Below, piece after piece: positions 24,185 through 37,427 of a DNA stretch of 64,000 bases. The stretch is from the NCBI GenBank assembly GCA_032622095.1, contig CP136061.1:46073797-46137796 (forward strand), in the 5' to 3' direction. Every line of letters starts with the position of its first letter. Within the stretch, counting starts at the first letter, position 1. The notes beneath the pieces are model-generated. The model saw only the letters and a list, made by a program, of their open reading frames with translations, was not told the origin of the DNA and did no database searches. A program made the position numbers and the translations under genes. The DNA is from Siphonodentalium dalli. Taxonomy: Eukaryota > Mollusca > Scaphopoda > Gadilida > Siphonodentaliidae.

Positions 24185-24555
24185 GAGCGCCGGAAGCACC
24201 CAAGGGCAGGGGGGCAGAGCCTACAAAAATGGCACTTTTCCGCAAAAAAGGGCATTTTCTCCGCAAACTCGGGGAAAATAACCATAAATTAATTGTGGCA
24301 AAAATCCCTATTTTAAAGGTATTTGTCGGTTTTTATGGCCGTTTTGTGATAAAATTGACAAAAAATTAATATTCCTTGTGAAATTGGTGGTATTTGGACC
24401 AAAAAAGTCACATTTTGCTATAAAAACACGAGATTAAACACACAAAAGCATTTTCTGTCTCCAGAAAAAGGGCAAGTCCTGCCCCCGCTCGCCCCCCTTG
24501 GTCAAGGGCAGGGGGGGTCAGCTGCCCCCTCTGCCCCCCTCTTCCGGCGCCCCTG
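24182..24555. mobile_element. Small hAT-like element (374 bp), 8-bp target duplication
   Basis: GATAGACC flanks both sides (24174-24181 and 24556-24563). Ends are CAGGAGCGCCGGAAG and CTTCCGGCGCCCCTG, inverted with one mismatch. The interior has GGGCAGGGGG runs at both ends and AAAAAGGGCA repeats. No ORF. Confidence 0.85.
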
Positions 24556-24724
24556 GATAGACCAGCTTTAAAATTGCAACAATAATTGTAACTCCTTCAT
24601 TATCTCGTTTCTATGTGTGACAAGGAAATAATCAGTACATGTTATAGTACTATACGTGTATAATTTTAAGACCACATGCATGCTGTCTAATTGTGTTGTA
24701 TATTGTTATATTGTTATATGAATG

Positions 24725-24835
24725 CTTAAAGTTGGTCTATCTCTTTGTAAACATATGTTATATAGTTACCGGGGTATACAATATCAGATATGAATCGAAG
24801 ACCCCTGTCCGGAAATGCTTCGATTAGCAGCGAGT
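24725..24835 (-). repeat. Inverted-repeat arm, partner of 24060-24184
   Basis: Reads TTTCCGGACAGGGGTCTTCG, TATACCCCGG and AGAGATAGACC on the minus strand, as in the left arm. Confidence 0.6.
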
Positions 24836-25289
24836 TTGCGATACCCGTCCGACGGGAACGGGTACGGGTTAATCGGTGAACATCGTCACGGTCACTTGGG
24901 TACTTTCAATGCAGCTCATAAAGCGATAGCGAATTGAAACGGGTAGATGTGTCCCATTGACCGGTACGGTCCGGTAGCCTTTCACTACGATTTTCTCACT
25001 CAAAGGTCCATGCATTCCATGAAATTCCAGTCAGCTATGCGCTAACCTATTTATTACAAGATTTCATGGGCAACTATCATTGATAAAGTTGTCATTTTAA
25101 CCCAGGATTGTGTTCAAATTCTCGAGGCGGCTTCTGGCATTTAGATAAATACGGAAGGCCGATTTTTTCACTAACAACTTTTTTCACTGCATTAATGACA
25201 GGTTGTGATTAATAGAGTGAGTAGATGGTGCTACAGACGCAGTCTCGACCCATTACAGGACATGCATGGCTATAGATGGTCTCCGCGTT

Positions 25290-25600
25290 AGGAAGGGTGG
25301 CATCAAGCTTTCTCGTTGTTGGAAATTTTTGACCTGGCAGCCCCCCTCCCCAAAGGTTGGAAAATTTCCAACAGTTTCTGACGGCCATTTCAGTCCAAAT
25401 TGTGTGACAAAAAATAGGAAAATATGCAAATGTTGGTCTAAAAACTACAAATTCTCCACTAATAAATTGTTGGAAAATCAAACTACGAAAACAATTTCAA
25501 CCTGTTGTTGGTGTGAAATTTCCAACAAATGTTGTGTCAGATATATCAAATTTCCAAATGTTGAACATTTGACCAAAGTGGGGGGTTGAGACATCCCTGT
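25290..25600. repeat. C-rich relative of the CAGGGACGTGG hAT family
   Basis: Shares GGAAATTT, AAAGGTTGGAAAATTTCCAA and a terminal CACGTCCCTG with 11976-12860. The target duplication is not clean. Confidence 0.55.
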
Positions 25601-25874
25601 CGTCACGTCCCTGTCTCAACCCATTCAACCCATTGTACAAGGGCATCAATATATCGTGGATTTATCTATGTATTGCACATTTGAATACAACCGTTTAGTT
25701 ACTTTATCGTATGCAGGTGGGGACTGATTTCTCATTTTAATATATATTTACTATTTGAACGGACATGGCACATTTGAACCACACTGCTGGTGAATATTGT
25801 AGTGGAGATAATATAGGTCGCCAAAGACACGAAATACCTATACATACTCTACAAAATATAAGCATAATCAGAGC

Positions 25875-28800
25875 TAGTCCAAGTCTTCTCGTACTAAAAC
25901 TAGCTAAGATTTTGGGATGGAGATGCTAGTATTTAGTCCGAGTTCCAGGCCCATGCATTCCTATGACACGAGTTACGCCCAGGATCTGTGGCGGGAATCT
26001 GTGGTGTATTTTACTCGATTTACCTAACAAAGCAATACATGATGCTATATACATCGGAAATAGTGACATCTTATGGTCATAATGGTGTATAATAATCTAA
26101 CTTTAATGTTAAATTACACATAGAATATTCCGGTTGATTGCCACAAACATCGTTGTTTTTTCTGTTTGTTTACTTAACTGAAAGCCGAACTCAGGTTCCG
26201 AAGAACTTCGGCATTGTCCGGTGTTTGTTTTGGCCGAGACGAATTTCGATACAAACAAAATGGCGGCCCCCATGATATTCTAATGTTCATTGTGTTTACA
26301 CTGTTTTAAACTGTGAGATGGTTGTAATTCCCGTAATTTATTTAATGTATTACATTTATATCTTCAATATGTATTTAATCTATGTATAACGAGTCGAAAC
26401 GGAATGTGGCATATGCTTAGTATACCACAAGTCAGCAATCTGCAACTGATGATGACCCTATCAAAAACTTTGGCACCTTTTCCAAAACATCAACCTATTA
26501 GTAACATATAAAACCAAATTCCACCTTTGGCATAAATAAATTATCTTTAGGGGGTACGTTCTAAAACATTTTCAAAATTATTTTAAACCGCTCCAGAAAT
26601 ATACTCTCCATTTCTAAATTTGGTTATGAGAACAGGGAACAAATTGTCTGCAAAAAATTGGGACCCTGACCATAAAAACATGCCTATTCATTAATATGCT
26701 TAGCAGACAACCTCCCCTTTCTCATACCTAAAAACCTTTTAATGAATGTAATCCCCTTATACCAAACCATATACCACTTAAGAGATATATATGCATGTAG
26801 AACATTATATGATGTCTACAAATTAACAATGTTTATAATGTACAATGGCTATATGTTATGTATGTCTGTCTGTCTGTTTGTTTAACTGTCTGTCCACCAC
26901 CACGATAATTTATGTGCATCAGTATGCCTGGTTTGAACGCTTGCACCCAGCATAGTACTACTAACTATAGGGTACTAGAACTTAATATTATTAAGGGGTA
27001 TAGGACAATACCTTGGAATATTCACATAATTGCCTTAATTATTATAAGGAGATACTATATTAAATGCCAAATCCTATATTAATTTTAACCGGCATAGTTA
27101 TAAGCACAAATAAAATGGACTTAATCATGTTAAAGGATATTTAAGAAAAGGAACTTTACAATTATATAATACTAGCAGGTTAGCCCGCCACCGGCGGCTT
27201 GTCCGAAACATGACATTTTTATATATATATTTTTTATTTTTAGCTCCACGCGTTTCAATAAGAAAAATTTGTACCCGGTAGCTCCACCAGTTTCCGAGAT
27301 CTGGTCTGCTCATGAAAATTTGTACCCGGCGCAAGATACATTCACATGCCAAATTTCAAGTCGATAGCTCCACCCGTTTCCGAGATCTCGTCTGCGCATG
27401 CGCTGCACGGGCGTCGCACGGGCTCGGCGACCCGATAAAATTTGTACCCGGCGCAAGATACATTCACATAGCAAATTTCAAGTCGATAGCTCCACCCGTT
27501 TCCGAGATCTCGTCTGCGCATGCGCTGCACGGGCGTCGCACGGGCTCGCCAATACGACAACGACCACCGCCTGGTCAAACTACACACACGTACCAAGTTT
27601 CGTCCCGATCGGTCGAGAATCGTAGATTTGTATGAAGTACAACACACACACAAACATAAATATATAAGAGAGATATGTAAATTAGATAGATTGTATCAAA
27701 ATATATAGGAGAGATATGTAAATGATCTACACACCATTACTGGTGTTTGTCAAAGTTTAGTGGGGTATATCAATACTCATTCGCGATCATATCATTGAGG
27801 TCCGGAGGGTGTGGACTATCTCTCGAATACAAGGAGTTCTCAAAATATATAGAAGAGATAGACTATAATTTAAAATGTATATACATGTATAAGACACATA
27901 AGAGATTGTTATAAATATAATCCATTAAAACATTTATACCCTTTTATGGCATACCCCTATAACGGCATAACCTTTATAGCAATACTGTGCTGCTAGAAAC
28001 CAAAAACTATATTATACACTATTATAATATTAATAAAATAATTAGATTTATTCATAATTATATAGGGTTTGATACTCACTGCACATAATTTATAATCCAC
28101 GGAATCTCATTAAGAAGGTTTTGAGGGAAGTTTTATTTTAATAAATATAAAACTTATATGTATAAATGTAATTCAAAACAATTCGATCAAAAAGCAGACT
28201 ATAGACCCATTATTATCAGACTATACTTTGTGTATAAACTAAAACCAAATACCTCATTATTATACCTACAACATATTATTGACTTTACTTTTGACCTATA
28301 TATAGGCTTGTTGACCAACTTTGGTTATAATTTAAAGGTATGCATACTAACAATTTTTTATAATTACCTACGACAATTTTAAGTTAACTTTTTATAAATG
28401 CATTCAATTATAACCATAGTGAATACTATGATTGTTACATAACAATAGTAACAAATAATTCAACCTAAATACAATATTGATAATTAAAAGATATTTGACT
28501 GACTTCCAGGGTGCTCTATAATTTTATCTTTTATTTCTGCCTTTTTACTTTTGACTGGCTAAAACTGCTCCTACGGCAGACTATCTGTTCATCATTAGCA
28601 TAATACAGCTTCCGGTGAGCAAGGCAGGGTACCTTTTTTGTGGGCCCAGGACACTGCGGCATCCCCCATTGCTCACTATGAATGTGGGCACCATAAAACA
28701 GTGATAATTACGATTACAATGGAGAATTCATCGTGCGTGGTTGATTGAAAATCTACGGAATATTTTCACCGGAAAATGCCGAACGCAGTTCGCAAGGTCA

Positions 28801-29101
28801 ACTGAGTTCGCATACTTTAAAAAATATGTAAACACTGCGGCAAATGTTTCTTTTCACATTAAATTACCGCTTTCAATTCACAACCGATGTGGGTTTCAGA
28901 TCAAATAGCATGTCTTCTGCGGAAACTATCCGTTTATTGTAGCAATTGTGATATTTTATTTCATATAATTGTGGTTTTATTTGAGCGGGTCACTAACGCT
29001 TAAGTCGTGTCATAGGAATGCATGGGCCTGGAACTCGGACTAAATACTAGCATCTCCATCCCAAAATCTTAGCTAGTTTTAGTACGAGAAGACTTGGACT
29101 A
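25875..29101. mobile_element. Mutator-like (MULE) non-autonomous element, 97-bp TIRs
   Basis: Identical 97-bp inverted termini at 25875-25971 and 29005-29101, beginning TAGTCCAAGTCTTCTCG and ending CCTATGACACGA. AATCAGAGC flanks both ends directly (25866-25874 and 29102-29110). A 9-bp duplication with TIRs near 100 bp is the pattern of Mutator-like elements. The 3.2-kb body has no transposase. It holds a separate repeat (27170-27720) and AT-rich filler. Because the TIR arms appear identical, the insertion should be recent or still mobilised in trans. Confidence 0.85.
27265..27560 (+). repeat. 122-bp tandem repeat inside an ACTAGCAGG-type dispersed repeat
   Basis: TTTGTACCCGGCGCAAGATA recurs at about 27319 and 27441 (period 122), with a shorter partial copy at 27268. 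Each full unit ends TCTGCGCATGCGCTGCACGG, which holds a TGCGCATGCGC palindrome. It starts after ACTAGCAGGTTAGCCCG (27171), a head also seen at 35535. Confidence 0.8.
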
Positions 29102-29191
29102 AATCAGAGCCAGTTTCAGATGTTTTCTGTGTTTCGCACAGAAGTGAAGCAAACGTCCTTATTCAATCCGTATAATAAACAGACTGCATTT

Positions 29192-31055
29192 TGACACCTT
29201 TTTAGCTCAACTTACTTTGTAAGTTTGAGCTATTGCCATGGTTTGGCGTCCGTCGTCCGTGTGTGCGTGTGTCCGTCAACAATTTCCTTTGGCGCGGGCT
29301 ACATGTCGTACCTTTGGTCTGATCTTTATGAAATTTGTCATGAATGTTGACATTGACATGTAGATGGGAACGAGTCATTTTGGGGTCATTCGGCCAAAAA
29401 ACATGGTCGCTGGCGGCCATCTTGGATTTTAAAATGCAATCCATTGGCGCGGGCTACAGGTCGTACTGTTCGTCTGATCATCATGAAATTTGTCATGGAT
29501 ATTAATATTGACATGTAGATGGGAACGAGTCATTTTGGGGTCGTTCGGCCAAAAAACATGGCCGTCAGCAGCCATCTTGGAATATTACTCTGTGCATGAC
29601 TAAATCCTTTGGCGCGGGCTACAGGTCGTTGCTTTGGTCGGAACTTCATGAAATTTGTCATGAATGTTAACAATGACATGTAGATGGGAATGAGTCATTT
29701 TGGGGTCGTTCGTCCTAAAAACATGGCCGCCAGCAGCCATCTTGGATTTTACTCTTTGCATGACTAAATCCTTTGGCGCGGGCTACAGGTCATACCTTTG
29801 GTCTGATCTTTATGAAATTTGGCATGAATGTTGACATGTAGATAGGAACGAGTCATTCTGGGGTCATTTGGCCAAAAACATGGCTGCTGGCGGCCATCTT
29901 GGATTTCAAAATTCAATCCATTGGCGCGGGCTACAGGTCGTACTGTTCGTCTGATCATCATGAAATTTGTCATGGATGTTAATATTGACATGTAGATGGG
30001 AACGAGTCATTTTGGTGTCGTCCGGCCAAAAACATGGCCGCCAGCAGCTATATTGGATTTTACTCTTTGCATGACTAAATCCTTTGGCGCGGGCTACAGG
30101 TTGTAGCTTTGGTCGGAACTTCATGAAATTTGTCATGGATGTTAAAAATGACATGTAGATGGGAACGAGTGATTTTGGGGTTGTTCGGCCAAAAAACATG
30201 GCCGCAGGCAGCAATCTTGTATTTTACTCTTTGCATGACTAAATCCTTTTGCGCGGGCTACACGTTGTACCTTTGGTCTGATCTCTATGAAATTTGTCAT
30301 GAATGTTGACATTGACATGTAGATGGGAACGAGTCATTTTGGGGTCATACGCCCAAAAAAACATGGCCGCTGGCAGCCATCTTTGATTTCAAAATCCATT
30401 GGCGCGGGCTACAGGTCGTACTGTTCGTCTGATCATCATGAAATTTGTCATGGATGTTAATATTAATATGTAGATGGGAACGAGTGATTTTGGGGTCGTT
30501 TGGCTAAAAAACATGTCCGCCAGCAGCCATATTGGATTTACTCTTTGCATGACTAAATCCTTTGGTGCGGGCTACAGGTCGTAGCTTCTGTCGGAACTTC
30601 ATGAAATTTGTCATGGATGTTAACAATGACATGTAGATGGGAAACGAGTCATTTTGGGGTCGTTCAGCCGAAAAATATGGCCGCCAGCAGCCATCTTGGA
30701 TTTTACTCTTTGCATGACTAAATCCTTTGGCACAGGCTACAGGTCGTACCTTTGGTTAGATCATTATGAAATTTGTAAAGGCTGTAGATGCGAACAGGTC
30801 ATTTTGGGGTAATTCGGAAAAAAACATGGCTGCCGGTGGCCATTTTATAATTTACTCTTTGCATCACTAAATCCTTTGGCACACCATAATCACCACATCC
30901 CTGATCCGATCATTATGAAACCTGTCATGAATGTTGATATTGACATGTACATCTTGTCTTACTTAGATATTTCAATTAGCACCTTTCCTATTCCTCCATT
31001 TACTGTCAACCATTAAATTATTCCCCTACCTAAGTTGAGCTACAGTGTCATTGAC
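29192..31055. repeat. Higher-order tandem repeat, A-B-C trimers of about 160-bp monomers
   Basis: Eleven monomers start with C(C/A)TTGGCGCGGGCTAC or a variant and end near GGCCATCTTGGATTT. Monomer types cycle A (GTACCTTTGGTCTGATCTTT), B (GTACTGTTCGTCTGATCATC), C (GTAGCTTTGGTCGGAACTTC). A-type starts at 29286, 29770, 30245 and 30724 give a period near 480 bp. The array is bounded by inverted TGACAC...TAGCTCAACTTA at about 29192 and 31055. ORFs in it follow from the periodicity. A lone relic lies near 56630-56900. Confidence 0.85.
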
Positions 31056-31203
31056 ACTTTCATATTGTTACAAAGTTTAACATTTCAACCAACCTCTGGG
31101 TTTAGATCCCGACAAAAATCCTAATTCTTGGGATAAATATTCCCTTGCCCCGACGGGCCGACCCTTCGATCTGTTGAAATATTCCAAACCAAGGTTTACT
31201 TAA

Positions 31204-31590
31204 AGGTACTCAAACCGATCAGACCGTCGTCCCCATATCATAAAGTTACAAGAACAACTTTTCTTCAAAATACGCTTTTGTTATCAGAATCGATTAATTA
31301 CAACAAAATAATGCTAACTGCTGTCAACTATAGTATAAAATTTTGGCCGTATTACCCCTTGACTTTAGAGTTAAGCATCTTCATCCGCAATTTTGTCCGA
31401 GACCGTCGGTTTGATGACACTTTTCTGGGCCACAAATAATTACACATTTCAAGAAATAACAAACTTCAAAAATCGAGATCTGATCACTCTGAGCTTTGAT
31501 GGGTGGGTTCCTCGACTCGAATCAAATATTTGTTTAACCCCGAAGCCAAAGAAATAGTAACTTGGGAACGTTAATTCGGATTATGCATCT
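31204..31590. mobile_element. MITE of the AGGTACTCAA family, TTAA-flanked
   Basis: TTAA at 31200-31203 and 31591-31594. The core GATCACTCTGAGCTTTGATG and GGTTCCTCGACTCGAATCAA match the other copies. Confidence 0.7.
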
Positions 31591-31594
31591 TTAA

Positions 31595-34460
31595 TATGAC
31601 TAAATATTCCCGAACTAACATAAGGGACAAATGCGGTCTTTTATCTAACTGAAAGTACACGTAGGACAATATTAGACCCTTGGTCTAAAACAATACAGTT
31701 TACACCGAATAATGGTTGGAAATTTTAACTATAACGTAATTGTATATTTGAGCTATCATAATCTATTTTCTAAGTTTAAAAATTCCAACCGATTTATAGT
31801 CAACACTCGACCGGTCTATGACTTGTAGAATCCAATTGTTGATAATGTTACCAATATGAGTGAAAGAAAAGCAACATCCTCTTCCAACTGACACCTCGTT
31901 TTTGATGAAAGCAACTGATTATCCTGGGTCTCATCTAATCTAAATAAAAATTTCCAACAACCCATAACGCTATTTAAAGTATAACATCGGCCAATAAAGC
32001 GAATAACAATCTATCTATATCATAATATATTTTTTGTTGCAGTTGGCTCACCATACATTACCAGTCGATGTGATGAATTCTACCTGTAAAACAGTTTGCG
32101 ATTACAAAACGTGTACCGGTACCCGTACCGGTTTGAAATCGCAAACTCTCTAATATTAATTATATTTCGAATATTTTCTTATCTAAATACGTGTGGTTGT
32201 TTAGCTGACGAACAATAGTGGCTGCTGTTAACACAGACCATTATATTTATTGTGTAATTTCGTCGGGAGGGGGGTACTAACAAAATTGCAGGAAGGTATG
32301 CCGGGGTGGGTGGGTGTTCGGTCCGAGTGGCAAAAAAAACACGTTTTTTACAACCTCATGCAATTTTTTTACTAAAGACCTGTTGTGCCCATATTTGATA
32401 TTTGTAACAGTTTAAAACATATTATAAGAATTTATAACTGCAAAAACAGCATATTGATGTTACTGGGACCTCATATGGGCCTCAGCGGAGATGACATTAA
32501 GCTATGGCATGTTGAATATGGGACGGTGGGGTGAAAAAAATCCTTCCCGACACCCTTCGGAAAGAAGCTTCGAGAAATGTAAAACTGAAATAAATAAATT
32601 GTCTCAAACATTAATGTGACTATCAATGGCTAGAAAATAACTCACCAGTGCATCAAGCCAATCAGTTAATTATATGTCTATCAACTATAATGATCTCTCA
32701 CAAGACCTAAAGTATCCAAGTCTGGTATAGTGCTGCATGTGACTGATTGTCATCTATATATATTTAAACGAGTATGATCTGTCCGGATTTTTCTCTCAGA
32801 CCCCTAGACCGAGTTAAACCAAATTTGGTGTGGTGACTCGGGGTACCCTGGCAGATGTTATAATGGTGTTAGTTTTTTCTAAATTTTGAATTTAAAAAAA
32901 AAATGAAATTGGTTTTGTTAAATTGAGCAAAGAGTTCAATCTACAATTTTTTTTATTTAAAACAATATATATAAATCAATATGTTTCAACTATCAAAATG
33001 TGCTTGAAGCGCACAAAGGGGCCGCCGTTGAACAAAGGCTTTGTCCGAGCTAAGATCAAAATGTGCACGAAGTCCCATAAAGGGGCCACAGGTCTCTCCG
33101 ATGCTGCATGAATATAGGCGCCCGAATAGATCCTGTTTCGGATAGTTTAGTATAATAGAAGTTTCTCCAGTAGTCTAACAAAAGTGGTATGGAATATGTT
33201 AGATAATGGGCTGTTGACAGACTAATATAGAAATTATGGAAATGTGTGTATCCTGCACAATGATATAGGTTTACAGATGATCAGCAATTTATAAAACTTT
33301 TCTTTTCAATTAAAACAGCTTCTGAAACAGGTTAACTGTTGTTTGAACTAAATGAGATCATTTCCCAGTCATATGAGTGATGTCAGTAGAGTTTTATGCG
33401 ATTTTAGGCCAAATTTAGTGAAAATTTGGGGGTGGGTGTAAACAAATTAGGAGAAAAAATTTGTTTTTGTGTGTGTGCAGGTTTGGGGGTGGTGGGTCCC
33501 CGAAAATGCCCGATGCATAAAAATGGCATACCTCTCTGCAAAATTTTTTCTACCCCCCCCCCCCTCCATTTCGTCGCAAATAAACGTTAATTATACTCAT
33601 CGCTTATAACTATTTAATAAACAACACAAACAATCAATCTGGGACATTAACCGTTCGGATCATAGCTATGAGAACACCGTAATGATCTCTATCGCCTGAA
33701 TGTTCTGTTCGAAAAATAGAACAAAACAGTATCCCATTTTATCATATCAGATTATAATAAAATATTCGGAATAAAATCAATATTAATTGATAGAAGCTTT
33801 TCCGTACATCATGGGTCTTCAATTCATATTTATTATTTTATGCCCACGAAACTATTTCAAAATTGTTATATGAAGAGATAATCCATCTTTAATTACTTAT
33901 TTTTTCGTTTGCGAAGGGATATCATCAGCTATAACCGCATGCGTAGGGTCCATAAAACCGCCTATAGCTTAATTGGGCTATTCATGCATGCATAATCAGG
34001 CAGTTCTCGAACAAAATTAATTTAAGATGTGCATAATTATGTCCTGATCAATTGACACAATTTTGGGGAATCCTTCATCTCTTTCGATGTCGAAAAATAT
34101 TATGTATCTCGGTTACATTCTGTTGATCCAAATAAGAATACCACACAGAGATGTTTAATGATTACCATAAAATGCACCCGCGGGTGGTTAATAAAGTTCA
34201 ACCCACGACTTTTATCATCTGAAAGCAATAAATAACAAAATCTATCAATATGGATTATGGTGGGACGATTTTGTGGTTATCGCCTGATTATATTACACCA
34301 TTGTATTCTTCTATGGTGCATAAAGGTCTATATTAGCATTGAAATCAGACGCGCACTTTCAGTACTAAGTGTACTTATATAGAGACAAACTGCGGAATGG
34401 TATGGATTGCGGAACATTGTTGTCTGAATAATGAGACGTCGGTGAGTTGTGGGTTTATAT
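31595..34460. other. Noncoding stretch with decayed repeats
   Basis: G-rich pieces at about 32265-32570 and 33415-33565 resemble ends of the hAT relative at 22910. About 32760-33110 looks like a dispersed repeat (GACCGAGTTAAACCAAATTT). About 33775-33880 matches the arm at 24060. No gene was recognised. Confidence 0.45.
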
Positions 34461-35133
34461 ACGGAGCCCGCGGGAAGTGCCAAGTATACGTTTTTTAAAT
34501 TCGTTATAACGAAATAATATATCGTTATTACTAAATAATATATCGTTATAACGAAATAATATATCGTTATAACGAAATGATATATCGTTATAACGAAATA
34601 AGATATAATTTTAACGACATAATATATCGTTATAACGAAATACGATATATTTATAACGAAATAAGACTTCGTTATATCGAAATAAGATATCGTTATAACG
34701 AAATAAGATATCGTTATAACGAAATAAGATATCATTATAACTATTATTTCGTTATATCGAAATACGATTTCGTTATAACGAAATATTATTTCGATATATC
34801 TAAATTTTATTGCGTGATAACGATATCTCATTTCGTTATAACGAATTTTTATTTCGTTATAACGATATATCATTTTGTTATAACGATATATTATTTCGTT
34901 ATAACGATATATTAATTAGTTATAACGATATGTTATTTCGTTTTCATGATATATTATTTCGTTATAACGCAATCTTATTTCGTTATAACGAAATGCTATT
35001 CATTATAACGATATCTTATTTCGTTATAACGAAATCTTATTTTGATATATCGAAATCTAATTTCGATATATCGATATCTTATTTCGTTATAACGAAATAA
35101 AAAAGAGTTTACTTGGCACCTTCCGGGCTCCGT
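34461..35133. mobile_element. TIR-bounded element filled with a palindromic satellite
   Basis: The ends ACGGAGCCCGCGGGAAGTGC and its inverted partner ACTTGGCACCTTCCGGGCTC bound about 570 bp of 18-21-bp units built on CGTTATAACGAAATA. CGTTATAACG is itself a palindrome, and unit orientation flips near the middle (about 34745), so the whole can fold at several scales. Near-identical ORFs on both strands are by-products. I could not settle a target duplication. Confidence 0.75.
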
Positions 35134-35534
35134 CGAAAAGAGCCCTCCACATGTATGCTATATTCATTGAGATATCGGCCGTTCCACCCAATTACTAATT
35201 CTGTTAAGCGGTTTGTCATTCTGTTCCGCATTCCATCCTATTCCGTATTTTGTCATGTCCCCCTACTATCAGAATGGGTGCATGCCCTGCATGCAGGCAC
35301 TGATTGAATCAGTCTGATCCGGCTTCGTGAAGAAATTCCCATTTCACAATGATATCGAAATTGGCATTATATGTTACGATCTGAATGGCACATTGATATC
35401 TCCATCCACTACTTAAGATCAAGATTGAAAATCAGTCCCAATGTCGGAGTGTACCCCCCCCCCCCCCCCCCCCCCACTCCTGCCCTTTTGTTCGCGGGAT
35501 CGATTCGGGCCATTTTCATGTGGCATATATATAT

Positions 35535-35657
35535 ACTAGCAGGTGACCCGACTTCGTCCGGCGTTGACCTTGAATTGACCATGTTAAGGTCAAGGTCAGG
35601 TCGGAGTCATGATTTGACCCGTCCAAAACACTCCCCGGAAAAAATTACCCGTAGGTA
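35535..35657 (+). repeat. Dispersed repeat, left half, interrupted by the nested elements
   Basis: Begins ACTAGCAGGTGACCCGACTT and runs to GTAGGTA. The natural continuation, TATCAAATTTCG then TCCGTCCAGCAGTTTTCCCG and ACAAACAAACAG, appears at 56001-56090. The halves share the TA at the break. The type resembles short retroelement tails common in invertebrates. Confidence 0.7.
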
Positions 35658-35799
35658 CACTGCAAATAAGAGTGTTCAGATTTGAACGCGTTCAGCCCCG
35701 GATGTGTTCGGTTACTGAACAGTAAGTGTTCAATTTTGAACGTATATGTTCAGAAAACTCATTTATTAACGGTAGTGTTCAAACCTGCATGGACGTCGA

Positions 35800-37427
35800 T
35801 CCGCTTGTGTTAGTATACTTAGTTACTTCATATATATATATCGCATATGCTTACGGGATTAATGAATACTCGTTTGTGAAAATGATGTCTTGTGACTTCT
35901 ATTTTGAACAATTGTGAAACTAAATGCGGATGCGCTGGGCTATTTTGCTTCACGATGAGTTTTGTTTTGTTTTGTTTTGAGCATTTTCCAGATCGGTAGA
36001 TAACATATCAGGGACGTGGTGGCGACACGGGAGAAGGGGCGGGGTAGTTGTAAATTGCAAATCCCAGATATAAAATTACACCCCTCCCCAAATGGAAATT
36101 GTCCCATTCAGTCAAATCCGTATCACATATCCGTGAATATATATAGTGTTCATATATTGATCGATACCGATATTTTTATGTTGCCGGTTCATCATTTGTG
36201 TAGAAAATCACAATATAATACGATCCCACGCTATTTTGTTTTACACTAATTTCAGTATTGAACACTGCCGTTCAGTCCGTGTTCGCGTCTCTTGAACATA
36301 TGTGTTCAATGTGAGACCACGGGCATGGTCATTAATCATTCACGCTTAACTAATGGCATGCGATCCCACTGGACTGTCTGCATTGAGTTCTCTTAACAAA
36401 ATAGCATGTAGCGTCGTCTTTTGAAACATGATATCGTTCCACGCAACTGGCATTAATTAATTTCGGTTTGAATATCTGTGAAGTTTAATGTATATGGATG
36501 GACTAAGCCTTCACATTAATGGAACCAAGTCAGTTGCGCCATTCTTTGGCGTTAGATTAAAGGTTCGAAACATAGGTGGTATTTATAGGATCTTTACTGA
36601 CAAGAGACAAGGTCAAGTTTATCAATACAGCCTGCACTACGCATGGTAAGTACCGGTATATGTAATCCAGTGTATCATCATCATAATTATCAGCATATGT
36701 GTTTATGTATATATTTATCTAAAAATTGGCAAAGTTAAAATTTTAACAATTCAGTTGAGGACATTAGTTTGACATTTCGCACCCAATTGTGGTTGAAATT
36801 GTTCTAATTTTTTTGTTTGATATTCCGTCCAGATATTAGTGGGGAATATGCTGATATCGGTTGATTTTTTTATAATAAGTGAGTGTCTCATTCATGCAGG
36901 TACTGTTTAAAACTTCTGTGAACTTTGTCATAAGCATTCTCACGGTTAATTTTCTCGCAAAAACAAAACAAAAACACTTGAGGTCATTGGGGAATATTTG
37001 GTGTCACATATATATTAAATTTGATTATATTAGTAGATCTCCAATAAAAATATATTGATGTGCCGGTTATTCGTACATGGATCATTGCTAAATAGCCCAA
37101 TACATTTTCTAAACTAGTTAACGTGTGCTGTTCCACGGTTTTAATTGGTGATGTTAGCGGGTGGCCAAACACTGAAAGAAATAATGTTTTATAATTTCGG
37201 AAGCGGTGTTGACTGGTGTCTTTGAATTGGTATGGTATTAATATCAGGATATCATAATATGATTGTAAAGCCTGGAAACTCGGAAAAAAGTGCTGGGTGG
37301 TAAGATCGCATCCTAATAGCATCCAGAGTTGGAAAAATAATATTCTAATATATCAAATTATTCTTTCTTTCAGGAGCTGCATATAGAGCATCGATCGAAT
37401 ATCTGCGGAAACTTCGGGCACAACATA
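35800..37427. other. Left interior of the CACTA-like element
   Basis: No transposase. A candidate exon at about 36490-36649 ends in GCATG|GTAAGT, and an acceptor-like TTCTTTCTTTCAG ends at 37373. The two do not join in an open frame, so I do not call a gene. Confidence 0.4.
37422..37427. other. Polinton target-site duplication, left (AACATA)
   Basis: Six bases, AACATA, directly before the TIR; the same six follow the right TIR at 54788-54793. Polintons make 6-bp duplications, so this fixes the boundaries. Confidence 0.9.

Noticed and set aside
29202-30214. Several minus-strand ORFs in the 29-30 kb array
   Set aside because: Repeated partial readings of the same tandem monomer; no domain and each ends within one or two units.
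34328-35100. Long ORFs rich in RYNEI or FVITI repeats on both strands
   Set aside because: They follow from the palindromic satellite; periodic sequence without stops gives open frames on both strands.
36490-36651. Candidate exon with donor GCATG|GTAAGT inside the CACTA-like element
   Set aside because: Joining it to the acceptor ending at 37373 gives an immediate stop, and no domain is recognisable.
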